A stretch of DNA of 12,993 nt. Origin: Actinomycetota bacterium (GTDB taxonomy: Bacteria; Actinomycetota; Thermoleophilia; RBG-16-64-13). Shown here piece after piece: positions 6,436 through 12,993 of this stretch. The translations under genes and the position numbers were made by a program. Below the pieces are notes generated by a model. The model searched no databases. It was not told where the DNA came from and was given only the letters and a program-made list of their open reading frames with translations. Each line of letters opens with the position of its first letter. Position 1 is the stretch's first letter. The stretch is from contig PMIZ01000150.1 in NCBI GenBank assembly GCA_003157225.1, positions 2,822 to 15,814 on the forward strand. The letters run 5' to 3'.

Positions 6436-6789
6436 TTGGCCGAGCGGTTCAAAGTCGCCCTGTTCTTGACCCTCATGAAGGCGGCTGCCGCCAGCCAGTT
6501 CGTGCTCACCCGGCGGAAGAAGAACCTCGACACATTGGCGCTGCTGGGTCTCAGCTTGGCGGACGCCAAAGAGCGTGTTCTTGGTCTAGTACCGGAGGAC
6601 TACGTCGGCGGGCCGCTTCCCGACGACAAGCGTCCTGAAGATGAAGTCTGGGTGTTCGGGTTGAGAGTGGAGGGCCGAGAAATCTACATGAAGGTCTGCG
6701 TAATCACAGAGCCGCTGCTATGCACGTGCATATCGTTCCACCTTTCAGAGTGGGCGCTGTCATACCCTCTAGAACCGCCGGGCAAATAA
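6436..6789 (+). CDS. MqsR-like toxin (putative mRNA interferase)
   Basis: The 117-residue protein is about the size of MqsR (98) plus a short extension. Diagnostic segments are LDTLALLGLSLADAKERVLGL (31-51), matching the MqsR helix region; YVGGPLPDD...DEVWVFG (56-75); and GREIYMKVCVI...CISFH (80-101), aligning with the GQVYLKITVI...VSF strand end of E. coli MqsR. Y84 and K86 thus fall at conserved positions. The E. coli enzyme is a RelE-fold RNase that cuts mRNA at GCU; the specificity here is unknown. The start is TTG 6436 with GGGAGG (6425-6430) five bases before it. The antitoxin gene begins 10 bp after the stop, so the order is toxin-first as in mqsRA. No disruption is seen. Confidence 0.8.
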   Translation: MAERFKVALFLTLMKAAAASQFVLTRRKKNLDTLALLGLSLADAKERVLGLVPEDYVGGPLPDDKRPEDEVWVFGLRVEGREIYMKVCVITEPLLCTCISFHLSEWALSYPLEPPGK

Positions 6790-6799
6790 GGGGGATATC

Positions 6800-7810
6800 G
6801 TGAGCCTTGTCTTTTGCACCAACTGTCGGAGCTCCGTCGCGGCGACTATCGAAGCGCGGATGGAGACGTTCCCGGTCCGCGGGGAGGATATCGAGGTCGA
6901 GACTCAGGTGGCCGTCTGTCCAGAGTGCGGAGAAGATCTTTCGGTTGACGAGCTGGACCGACTGGCACTTGAGAAGGCCTTTGATGAGTATCGTCTTCGA
7001 CACGGCCTGCTGTCGCCCGAAGAGGTCGGGCAGATCAGGGAGAGGTACGGCCTTAGTCAGCGCGCGTTCGCCTTGGTGCTCGGTTGGGGCGAGATCACCG
7101 TGCATCGGTACGAAGCCGGTTCTCTCCAAGACCCGGCTCACGACACGCAGTTGCGCATGGCTGCGGACCCGAGCAACATGGCGCTGCTCCTATCCACGAA
7201 TGGCAACCGGTTGACAGCAAAGCAGAGGGCGCAGCTGGAGCGGGCGCTGGCAGACTACGAGGGCGGTGTGGCAAGCACCGTCGGTGGGCGGTGCCAGTCG
7301 TTCATGACGCGTCCTGCTGACGAATACAGCGGCTTTCGAGTGTTCGACGAGGACAAGTTCTCTGAGATGGTCGTCTACTTTGCCGGCGCAGGGGGGGCGT
7401 TTCGCACGAAGCTCAACAAGCTGCTGTTCTACGCGGACTTCCTTAACTTCAAGGTGTCCACGGTGTCGGTCTCGGGCGCCCCCTACCTGGCTTTTCAGCG
7501 TGGACCTGTTCCACAGCATTATGACTGGCTGACCGAAGACCTTGAGCAGCGGGGCGATGTCCAGACGACGGAATGGGTTTCGGGTGACAAGTCGGGTGAG
7601 GTCATCACTGCCATGCGGCCGGTGGACATGTCAGTGTTCAGCGATTCTGAGCGGCGTGTGCTTGAGTTCGTTCGGACGCGCTTCTTGCACGCCACGTCCC
7701 AGGAACTCACGCACATGTCACATGCTGAGGCGGCCTACACAGAGACCGCCCTCCGGCAGATGATCTCGTACCGGTGGGCGGAGAAGCTGTCTCTGTCGCT
7801 CGGGGCCTGA
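6800..7810 (+). CDS. Antitoxin: MqsA-type zinc finger, HTH and SocA/Panacea domain
   Basis: The 336-residue protein combines three modules. An N-terminal zinc-finger pair CxxC...CxxC (C6, C9, C40, C43) is the hallmark of MqsA/YgiT antitoxins. A helix-turn-helix lies at about 75-110 (LLSPEEVGQIRERYGLSQRAFALVLGWGEITVHRYEAG). A C-terminal SocA-like (DUF4065, 'Panacea') domain covers about 187-320 (FSEMVVYFAG...TKLNKLLFYADFLNFKV...GAPYLAFQRGPVPQHYD). Panacea domains neutralise unrelated toxins in many toxin-antitoxin pairs, so the long antitoxin probably uses this part, with or without the zinc finger, to bind the toxin, and the HTH to repress at 6402-6419. The start is GTG 6800, with AAGGGGGA four to five bases upstream overlapping the toxin stop. 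E. coli MqsA is only 131 residues and lacks the Panacea part. Confidence 0.85.
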   Translation: MSLVFCTNCRSSVAATIEARMETFPVRGEDIEVETQVAVCPECGEDLSVDELDRLALEKAFDEYRLRHGLLSPEEVGQIRERYGLSQRAFALVLGWGEITVHRYEAGSLQDPAHDTQLRMAADPSNMALLLSTNGNRLTAKQRAQLERALADYEGGVASTVGGRCQSFMTRPADEYSGFRVFDEDKFSEMVVYFAGAGGAFRTKLNKLLFYADFLNFKVSTVSVSGAPYLAFQRGPVPQHYDWLTEDLEQRGDVQTTEWVSGDKSGEVITAMRPVDMSVFSDSERRVLEFVRTRFLHATSQELTHMSHAEAAYTETALRQMISYRWAEKLSLSLGA

Positions 7811-7891
7811 GCGGGCTGGCGCCGCGAGACCCCTGGAGAAACGGAGCCTGTGCGACCAATATGTGACTGGAGAGTCAGACTGATGACGGCG

Positions 7892-8153
7892 GCCGTCACC
7901 GCCGGTTGGGGTCATGCCGGCCAGGGGGGCGTCACCATGCCGGGCAAAGGAAAAGCGATCACCAGACCTTGGACATCCGAAGAGCTGGCGGCCATCGGGC
8001 AAGGGGCTGAGGCCCTGGGCCTCAGCGCGGAGGAGGCGCTTGCTCAACTGGGGGATCAGGCGGTGGACGTCTATCTGAACGACGTCGCCTACTGGCGCGG
8101 AGTGCCGTCCGGGGTGTGGAGCTACACCGTCGGCGGATACCAGGTGATGAAGA
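7892..8153 (+). repeat. 262-bp direct repeat, copy B (detached type ISP fragment)
   Basis: This is a near-identical copy of 1699-1960. It encodes the same residues in an open frame (from 7850), but without the methylase core and without the normal continuation. The 81 bp before it (7811-7891) shows no gene. After GTGATGAAGA the sequence switches abruptly to an Mrr endonuclease reading frame. It is a gene fragment, not a gene. Confidence 0.93.
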
Positions 8154-8490
8154 CGGCGGAATCGATGGCATCATCAAGGAGGATCGGCTTGGTCTCGAGT
8201 CCGTATATATCCAAGCCAAGAAATGGGAAGGGACCATCAGCCGACCCCAGGTTCAGCAGTTCTCGGGTGCCCTTGATGGCAAGGGGGCCAGGAAAGGCGT
8301 CTTCATCACTACTTCTCGCTTCTCGACCGAGGCCAGGGAGTACGCCGAGCGCGCCACCGCCAAGCGCATCGTTCTCGTCGACGGCGCCGAGTTGGCGCAG
8401 TTGATGATGGAGCATGGGGTGGGAGTGACGACAGTTGCCACCTACGCAGTGCAGAAGGTGGATCCGGACTACTTTGAGGGAATGGAGTAG
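8154..8490 (+). pseudogene. Mrr-type restriction endonuclease, catalytic C-terminal half only
   Basis: The frame ending at TAG 8488-8490 reads DGGIDGIIKEDRLGLESVYIQAKKWEG, then VQQFSGALDGKGARKGVFITTSRFSTEAREYA and a typical Mrr end (VGVTTVATYAVQKVDPDYF). The Mrr_cat core residues are present: D of GGIDG and the Q-A-K triplet. Mrr enzymes cut methylated DNA and normally have about 300 residues, with an N-terminal winged-helix domain. Here roughly the first 190 residues are missing and replaced by the ISP repeat. The fused frame is open from GTG 8116 (125 codons), but that start has no ribosome-binding site and the preceding codons are ISP sequence read in the wrong frame. I regard it as dead, although the remaining catalytic domain has no internal stop. 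Confidence 0.85.
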
Positions 8491-8510
8491 GCTCGGCCGG
8501 GCAAGACAGC

Positions 8511-8560
8511 GCTGAATGCCAACTATTTGGCGTGAAGGGGGCGACGTGGGAGTGCGGCGA
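8511..8560 (+). pseudogene. Decayed tail of a type ISP gene
   Basis: Bases 8511-8560 align with 2076-2126, the last codons of the type ISP gene (LDANYLAVKGATWEWG). About five substitutions and a one-base deletion fall within the first 40 bases, and more differences after. The deletion puts GVKGATWECG out of frame with NYLA. It is therefore older or from a different parent than the 99 %-identical copy at 7892-8153, with the Mrr fragment lying between the two ISP pieces. Confidence 0.75.
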
Positions 8561-8619
8561 GTCGTCATCATGATCATCATCATGAAGATGCGTCAATCGG
8601 CCCCGTCCGGTGGGCGCGC

Positions 8620-8625
8620 TAGACT
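8620..8625 (+). promoter_or_regulatory. -10 box of the Fic remnant (leaderless type)
   Basis: TAGACT ends six bases before ATG 8632, with no Shine-Dalgarno. No good -35 is visible. The spacing matches that of the KGG and transposase promoters in this window. Confidence 0.45.
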
Positions 8626-8631
8626 ATCGGC

Positions 8632-9413
8632 ATGAACTACGATCCCAGACTCCCCTTCAACGACCTACCACCTTTGCCTCCGCCTGTCGACGTCGAGACG
8701 AAGGCAGTTCTCAAACGGTCGACATCTGCCCAAATCGCGCTGGCGGCGTTGAAGGTCGCTGGCGCAACGATTCCCGACCAGACGATGCTCGTCACGTCCT
8801 TGGTTCTCCAGGAGGCTCGGGCAAGCTCTGAGATCGAGAACATCCTCACGACCAATGACGCGCTATTCAAGGCCTTCGCCGCCAACACCAGCCAAGTCGA
8901 TGCTGCCACCAAGGAAGTTCTGCGTTACCGCCAAGCGCTGTGGGCGGGCTACGAGGCGCTGAAGGCCGACGCTTCGCTGACCACGGACGTGTTCATACGA
9001 ATCGTCCGGACCATCACGGAAAGCGACGCATCAGTTCGAAGCGAACCCGGCACATGCATCAAGAACATCGTGAACGATGCGGTTGTCTACACTCCGCCCA
9101 CCGGCGAAGCGGTGATACGCGGCAAGCTGAGAGAACTTGAGGAGTTCATCCGCTCCAACGACGACATGGACCCTTCAATCAGCCTTACGTCAAGGCGCAG
9201 AACTTGGTGGACGCCGGGATCGCCCGGCGACAGACGGCGGCGGTCTATCTCAGGGAGCTTGAGCGTGTGGGGATCCTCAGGTTCGAAAAAGTGGGCCGAG
9301 AGAACCTGTATCTCAACATAGCCCTGCTTGCCCTGTTGTCGTCCAACGTGTCTACGGCGTCGACACGTCCCAGATATGCTTCGATGCACGGCGGTCTGGT
9401 CGACACGTCGTGA
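8632..9413 (+). pseudogene. Fic-domain protein with the catalytic core deleted
   Basis: From ATG 8632 to about 9173 (180 codons) the frame is a normal Fic N-terminus: YDPRLPFNDLPPLPP, and the inhibitory helix motif S-x3-E-N in ASSEIENILTTND (S65, E69, N70), which marks a class II Fic protein. It continues up to ELEEFIRSNDDMDP. In intact relatives this is followed by LI..A..HYQFEAIHPF.DGNGR and about 145 residues in all. Here the sequence jumps at about 9173/9174, in another frame, to the C-terminal winged-helix region (QPYVKAQNLVDAGIARRQTAAVYLRELERVGILRFEKVGRENLY). The HPFxxGNGR AMP-transfer site is absent. The frame from 8632 runs on to a stop at 9319-9321 as nonsense; the C-terminal frame stops at 9411-9413. 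No AMPylation activity is possible; the free N-terminal part might be made. Confidence 0.9.
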
Positions 9414-9550
9414 AGGGCGTAGTTGGCGATGATCGATTACGCGGTCACCAGGTCGCATGGTTTGGTCGCCAGCCAATGTGTCGATGATATCGACATGTTT
9501 TGGTGACATGTCGATGAATAGGTATTCTCTAGACATGTCGGCCCGCGCGG
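9414..9550. other. Intergenic cluster of GACATGTC-type palindromes
   Basis: Between the convergent Fic remnant and the decarboxylase gene, GACATGT(T/C) occurs three times (9492-9499, 9505-9512, 9532-9539); the last two are the perfect palindrome GACATGTC. TGTCGAT-GAT-ATCGACA (9479-9495) is a 7-3-7 inverted repeat, and TGTCGATGA occurs twice (9479, 9509). No T-run terminator is seen. The density suggests a binding site for a dimeric regulator or a degraded repeat array. No gene is present. Confidence 0.45.
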
Positions 9551-11098
9551 TCAGCAGTCCAGCAACTCCCGCCCCTGCCTTCGCAGCGCCTGCATCAGTA
9601 GGTCGAGGTGTTTGGCCGTGGTCAGCGGGTTGATGATCGTCACCCGAAGCGCGCCCACCCCCTCGTGCTTCGCCGGTACGATGTAGAACTCGCCCGACTC
9701 GATGAGGCGGCGGCGGAGTTCGAGCTGGAAGGCGCCGATCCGCTCCGGCGAGGCATCGCGGAGCGCGGCTGGGAGGTGGCGGAACACCACGATGTTGCAC
9801 TGCGGCTCGTGGAGCGGGACGAAGTCCTCGGCGGCCGAAAGCTTCTCGTAGAAGCTGCGCCCCAGCGCGAAGGTCACATCGACCATGTCGGCGAACAGCC
9901 GGCGGCCGAACAGGGCCCACACGCCCCACAGGCCGAAGGCGGCCGCCCGTTTGGTGCACTCGACCGTCCGCACGCCGCTGTCGTATTCGGCCAGGCCGGG
10001 AGCTGCGGGGTCGAACAGGTAGGGGGCGTCTTGCTGGAACGCGTCGAAGCGGCGGTTCTTGTCGCGGTAGAGCACGAAGGCGCAGAGACCCGGCACGAAG
10101 AGCATCTTGTGGGCGTCCCAGACGACGCTGTCGGCCTGCTCGAGGCCGGCCAGCAGATGACGGTGCCGGTCGCTGAGCACGGCCGAGCCGCCGTGGGCTG
10201 CGTCGACATGCAGCCAGACCCCGTGGCGCCGGCAGACCTCGGCGATCTCCTCCAGCGGGTCGAAGGCCCCGATGGGGGTGGCGCAGGAACACGCCACGAC
10301 TGCTACGACCGGGCGACCCTCCCCGTGCAGGCGAGCCAGTTCCTGCTCCAGTTGCCGCGGGTCCATGCGCCCCCTGGCGTCCAATCCCACGCGCACGATC
10401 TGGTGGCTGCCGAGGCCAAGAATGCCCGCGGCCCGAGCCACGCTGTAGTGGGCGTCGGCGTGAACCAGCAGAGCGGGCGGCGGCCCGGCGCCGGCTAGGC
10501 CGTGGTCCCAAGCGTCGCTCAAAGCGACGTTCCGAGCCGTCAGCAGGGCCGTGAGGTTGGCGAGGGAACCACCGTGAGTGACGGCCCCGGCGAAGGCGCC
10601 CGGCGCCCAACCGATGGCCTCGCCCAACTCCTGCACCATCGCCTGCTCGACGGCCGTGGCCCAGGGCCCCATCTCGTAGATGGCCATCACCTGGTTGGTG
10701 ACCGACCCGACGGCGTCGAACAGTCCGGCGAGCGGGACCGGCGCCGGCACCTGGTGGCCGATGTAGCGGGGATCGTGGAGGTTGAGTCCCCGGTCGACCA
10801 TGATCTGGACGAGTCGGGAGAAATGCTCGGCGACCGAAGCGTCGCTTGCGCCCGTTCCGCTGAGCGGAGAGGCCGCGTCAGGCACCGCGGCGGGGCCGCC
10901 CAGCAGGGCCCTTGCTTCCGCGATCGCCTCTGCCGGCTCGGCCCACGGCAACACCGCGCCCTCCGACCGTTGTGCCCGTGCCAGGTTGGCGGCCAGCAGA
11001 TCAGCCAGCCGATGGCCGGCATCTTCGAGCAAGTGCGGGTCGTAGGCCGCGACGATGCGTTGCCGAGCCGCCGCGAGTTCGCCTGAGAAGCTGGACAT
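9551..11098 (-). CDS. Pyridoxal-phosphate-dependent amino acid decarboxylase (group II)
   Basis: The 515-residue protein has the normal length and motif order of the aromatic-amino-acid/glutamate/diaminobutyrate decarboxylase family. DPRYIGHQVPAP lies near residue 115. AVTHGGSLANLTALLTAR follows, then the phosphate/ring-binding segment HVDAAHGG with D299. The lysine motif is SVVWDAHKMLFVPG with K331, the expected Schiff-base lysine. The reaction is removal of CO2 from an amino acid to give an amine; the substrate cannot be read from sequence. ATG 11098 (MSSFSGEL) is chosen. GGAGG lies 12 bases upstream, rather far, and the frame is open to 11167, so the start is moderately sure. A weak promoter (TTGCGC-17-GACAAT, 11167-11139) is possible. 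The gene is divergent from the hydrolase. It appears intact and chromosomal. Confidence 0.9.
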   Translation of the reverse strand: MSSFSGELAAARQRIVAAYDPHLLEDAGHRLADLLAANLARAQRSEGAVLPWAEPAEAIAEARALLGGPAAVPDAASPLSGTGASDASVAEHFSRLVQIMVDRGLNLHDPRYIGHQVPAPVPLAGLFDAVGSVTNQVMAIYEMGPWATAVEQAMVQELGEAIGWAPGAFAGAVTHGGSLANLTALLTARNVALSDAWDHGLAGAGPPPALLVHADAHYSVARAAGILGLGSHQIVRVGLDARGRMDPRQLEQELARLHGEGRPVVAVVACSCATPIGAFDPLEEIAEVCRRHGVWLHVDAAHGGSAVLSDRHRHLLAGLEQADSVVWDAHKMLFVPGLCAFVLYRDKNRRFDAFQQDAPYLFDPAAPGLAEYDSGVRTVECTKRAAAFGLWGVWALFGRRLFADMVDVTFALGRSFYEKLSAAEDFVPLHEPQCNIVVFRHLPAALRDASPERIGAFQLELRRRLIESGEFYIVPAKHEGVGALRVTIINPLTTAKHLDLLMQALRRQGRELLDC

Positions 11099-11297
11099 GG
11101 CCGTCAAATGCCTCCGAGCGGTGTCTACAAGGACGGCTATTGTCCATCGCGACAGGGTTGCGCGCAATGCCCTGAGTCGGCACGGAGAGCGGCTCGGGCT
11201 CGCAGTTCAGACTCATAGTATGCGCGCTGGGCAGCGTCCAACCGCCCGGCGCCTGGTACCCTTTCAGGCAAAGAGCAACCGAAAGGCGGAGCGTCGC
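11099..11297. other. Divergent intergenic region, decarboxylase/hydrolase
   Basis: About 200 bp separate the two start codons. Apart from a weak leftward promoter and GGAG six bases before the hydrolase ATG, nothing convincing is seen. A CTTTCAGGCAAAG stretch (11261-11273) recalls the end of glycine riboswitches, but the preceding helices are absent. Confidence 0.4.
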
Positions 11298-12206
11298 ATG
11301 GGCAAGATGCCCCCTGAGAAACCGCTCACGCGGGAACAGATTTGGCGGAAGGTCGGCTTCTACCGGTTTCTCGTTCCGCTCATGACCCCGAATATGAAGG
11401 GACCGAAGAACCTCGAGGGCAAAGAGCTGTTCCTGGACACGGAGGCGGGCAAGGTCCGGGTGCTGGCCTACAAACTCGAAGCGCCCGAGAGGCTACCGGC
11501 ATACGTCAATATCCACGGGAGCGGCTTCACCATCGGGCATGCCGAGATGGACGACCCCTTCATGATGAACATCGCCCGCAAGGCGAACGTGAAGGTACTC
11601 AGCATCGACTACAGCCTCGCCCCCGAAGCCAGGTTCCCCACGGCGCTGAACGAGTGCTACGCGGTTGTGAACTACGCGAGAGAGCACCCTGCTGAGTTGG
11701 GGATCGATCCCGAGAATATCGCGCTCGGCGGGCACAGTGCCGGGGGCAACTTGAGCGCGGCGGCTTTGCTTCTCGATGCCCAGAGACACGAGCTGGGAGT
11801 CAAATGCCTCATCCTGGACTACCCGCCGCTGGACATCCACACCGATCCGTTTCTCAAGCCCCGGCCGAGGAAAGCCCTGCCTCCGCGGATGTGCCGAGTG
11901 TTCGACATTGCATATGCCGGTGACAGGGAGGCGGCGAAGAATCCGCTTGTCTCGCCCTACTACGCCAGTACGGAGCAGCTGAAGTCCTTTCCTCCCACGC
12001 TGGTCATCACCGCAGGTCAGGACTCACTGGCTGCTGAGGCCGAGGCCTTCAAGGACAAGTTGGTGGAAGCCGGCGTTCTCGTCACCTTCAAGCGGTTCGA
12101 GGGCGCCCGGCACGGCTTCACGCACTCCGGCGACCCCGGGGCGGAGGAAGCGTGGCAGATGATGATCGACCACCTGACCCGGTACTTGGAGCACACCGGT
12201 CGGTAG
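11298..12206 (+). CDS. Alpha/beta hydrolase, hormone-sensitive-lipase-type esterase (family IV)
   Basis: The 302-residue protein has the full HSL-family signature: oxyanion-hole motif HGSGF (H73, a variant of HGGGF), nucleophile motif GGHSAGGN with S147, acid D242 in TAGQDSLAAEAEAF, and histidine H272 in GARHGF. SIDYSLAPEARFPTALNECYAV (residues about 100-121) is the conserved block between them. No signal peptide is seen, so it is probably cytoplasmic. Such enzymes hydrolyse short- to medium-chain esters; the true substrate is unknown. ATG 11298 follows GGAG at six bases; the frame continues upstream to 11055 but only through sequence antisense to the decarboxylase. The 3' end overlaps the convergent methyltransferase frame by 89 bp. 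Confidence 0.9.
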   Translation: MGKMPPEKPLTREQIWRKVGFYRFLVPLMTPNMKGPKNLEGKELFLDTEAGKVRVLAYKLEAPERLPAYVNIHGSGFTIGHAEMDDPFMMNIARKANVKVLSIDYSLAPEARFPTALNECYAVVNYAREHPAELGIDPENIALGGHSAGGNLSAAALLLDAQRHELGVKCLILDYPPLDIHTDPFLKPRPRKALPPRMCRVFDIAYAGDREAAKNPLVSPYYASTEQLKSFPPTLVITAGQDSLAAEAEAFKDKLVEAGVLVTFKRFEGARHGFTHSGDPGAEEAWQMMIDHLTRYLEHTGR

Positions 12207-12870
12207 GGCTACTGAGGGCTCCGCCCGTGTCCAGACCCTGCGCCTGCCCTATCCGCTCCACCTCCTCAGCCAACTCCGGTGGGTCGTCTTTCTGGAAGTG
12301 AACCACCGAGGTCACCGTCCCCTGGACTGGCGCCAGAGGCAGAAGCTCCCGCGGCGACCGGTAGAAGGCGTTCCGCAACACGTGGCTCTCCCCACGCTCG
12401 GTCTTGGACCGCCGTCGGCTTGCCCACAGACTCAGGCTGTTGAGAGTAGCCACCACTACGAGTCCGCCCGGCCTTGTGACTCTGAATAACTCGGCGACCG
12501 CGCGCCGGCCGTCCTCGATGAACTCGAGGGCCGTGATCGACACCGCCTTGTCGAAGGCGCAATCCACGAACGGAAGTGACAGCATGTCACCCCGGACGGC
12601 CACGAACGAATAGCCGACAGCTTTGCGGGTGGCGGCGGCCAGCATCGGCTCCGAGATGTCGAGCCCGACGACCATCGCCTCGGCCTCGAAGAAGTCGATT
12701 GTGAACACCCCACTGCCGCACCCCGCATCCAGGATCTTCTCACCTCTCGCAGGTCTCAGGAGGTCGAGAATCAGGCGGCTTTCGGTCTCTTTGACCAACC
12801 TGCCGATGGGCGTGGAAAACCATTGGTCGTAGCGTTCGGGCCAGTCGTCGAACAACTTCCCGTCGGTCAT
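12118..12870 (-). CDS. Class I SAM-dependent methyltransferase (Methyltransf_11 type), odd C-terminus
   Basis: The 250-residue protein shows SAM motif I ILDAGCGSG (47-55), the acidic residue ending strand 2 (VVGLDISEPML, D71), GDMLSLPFVDCAFDKAVSITALEFI (motifs II/III) and VTRPGGLVVVATLN (post-motif). It resembles small-molecule or quinone/lipid methyltransferases; the acceptor is unknown. ATG 12870 (MTDGK) is chosen over the upstream ATG 12888 because GGGAGG lies eight bases before it. The sequence is family-like through IGQAQGLDTG (about residue 222). The last residues (ALSSPTDRCAPSTGSGG...) look random and are antisense to the hydrolase end, suggesting a frameshift near 12210 that replaced the original stop. 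Shifting by one base there gives an early stop. The enzyme core is intact. Confidence 0.85.
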   Translation of the reverse strand: MTDGKLFDDWPERYDQWFSTPIGRLVKETESRLILDLLRPARGEKILDAGCGSGVFTIDFFEAEAMVVGLDISEPMLAAATRKAVGYSFVAVRGDMLSLPFVDCAFDKAVSITALEFIEDGRRAVAELFRVTRPGGLVVVATLNSLSLWASRRRSKTERGESHVLRNAFYRSPRELLPLAPVQGTVTSVVHFQKDDPPELAEEVERIGQAQGLDTGGALSSPTDRCAPSTGSGGRSSSATLPPPRGRRSA

Positions 12871-12993
12871 GGGCAAGACCTCCCACATTGCAGGGGGCTC
12901 TCAGCTTAGCTTGGGCGAGCATCGGGGACCAGGTTTTGAGGTGGACGAGCCGGGGTAGACGGGTGTGATCATGGAAGTAGTTTGCCAAGGACC

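Noticed and set aside
6434..6460. GTTGGCCGAGCGGTTCAAAG looks like the D-arm region of a serine or leucine tRNA
   Set aside because: No acceptor partner, anticodon arm or GGTTCGAATCC-type T-arm follows; the bases encode the start of the MqsR-like toxin (AERFK).
8563..8590. TCATCATGATCATCATCATGA trinucleotide-like repeat before the Fic remnant
   Set aside because: Too short and imperfect for a phase-variable tract; no reading frame uses it.
9087..10610. 507-codon open frame on the minus strand overlapping the Fic remnant and the decarboxylase
   Set aside because: Arginine/proline/alanine-rich nonsense typical of a shifted frame in a G+C-rich gene; the true frame carries the decarboxylase motifs.
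11210..11297. CTTTCAGGCAAAG followed by ACCGAAAGG resembles the 3' part of a glycine riboswitch ahead of the hydrolase
   Set aside because: The G+C-rich P1/P3 helices expected upstream cannot be formed, and a hydrolase is not a usual glycine-riboswitch target.
1..12993. CRISPR array or tRNA/rRNA gene
   Set aside because: No regularly spaced short repeats and no cloverleaf or rRNA-like sequence found by reading both strands.

Overview
The window is about 60 % G+C by eye and looks like an accessory 'defence island' (1 to about 9550) joined to an ordinary chromosomal stretch (about 9550 to 12993). There is no rRNA or tRNA to place the organism. High G+C, use of GTG and TTG starts, and several genes whose -10 box lies only 6-7 bp before the ATG with no Shine-Dalgarno fit an actinobacterial or Chloroflexota-like bacterium. 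This is inference, and a metagenomic origin is likely.

Layout: (1) 1-2136, the C-terminal part of a type ISP restriction-modification enzyme cut by the window edge. (2) 2280-2807, wreckage of a DUF4917 (Sir2-like) gene, broken by a stop, a frameshift and an IS1-family element (about 2808-3739) with a perfect sigma70 promoter. (3) 3759-4858, two divergent genes with good promoters: a 66-residue protein and a DUF5343-like protein. They are followed by a 9-codon ORF with a 12-nt perfect Shine-Dalgarno, fused into a 14-bp hairpin, and then a terminator. (4) 5037-6107, a small KGG-motif protein and a NYN-domain putative RNase, divergent around a structured intergenic region. (5) 6402-7810, an mqsRA-like toxin-antitoxin operon (MqsR-like toxin; antitoxin with zinc finger, HTH and SocA/Panacea domain) under a palindromic operator. 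(6) 7892-8560, a 262-bp near-identical copy of the ISP 3' region fused to the catalytic half of an Mrr endonuclease and a decayed ISP tail. (7) 8632-9413, a Fic gene whose catalytic core is deleted. (8) 9551-12870, a PLP-dependent decarboxylase, an HSL-family alpha/beta hydrolase and a class I methyltransferase, the last two convergent and overlapping by 89 bp.

Taken together, the first 9.4 kb carries one possibly live restriction system (its upstream part is not visible), one apparently intact toxin-antitoxin operon, and at least three dead or partial defence genes (DUF4917, Mrr, Fic) left by IS insertion, deletion and recombination. No clearly new multi-gene system is proven. The least explained pieces are the leader-ORF/tandem-hairpin locus at 4894-5020, the structured region between the KGG and NYN genes, and the divergent 66-residue/DUF5343 pair.
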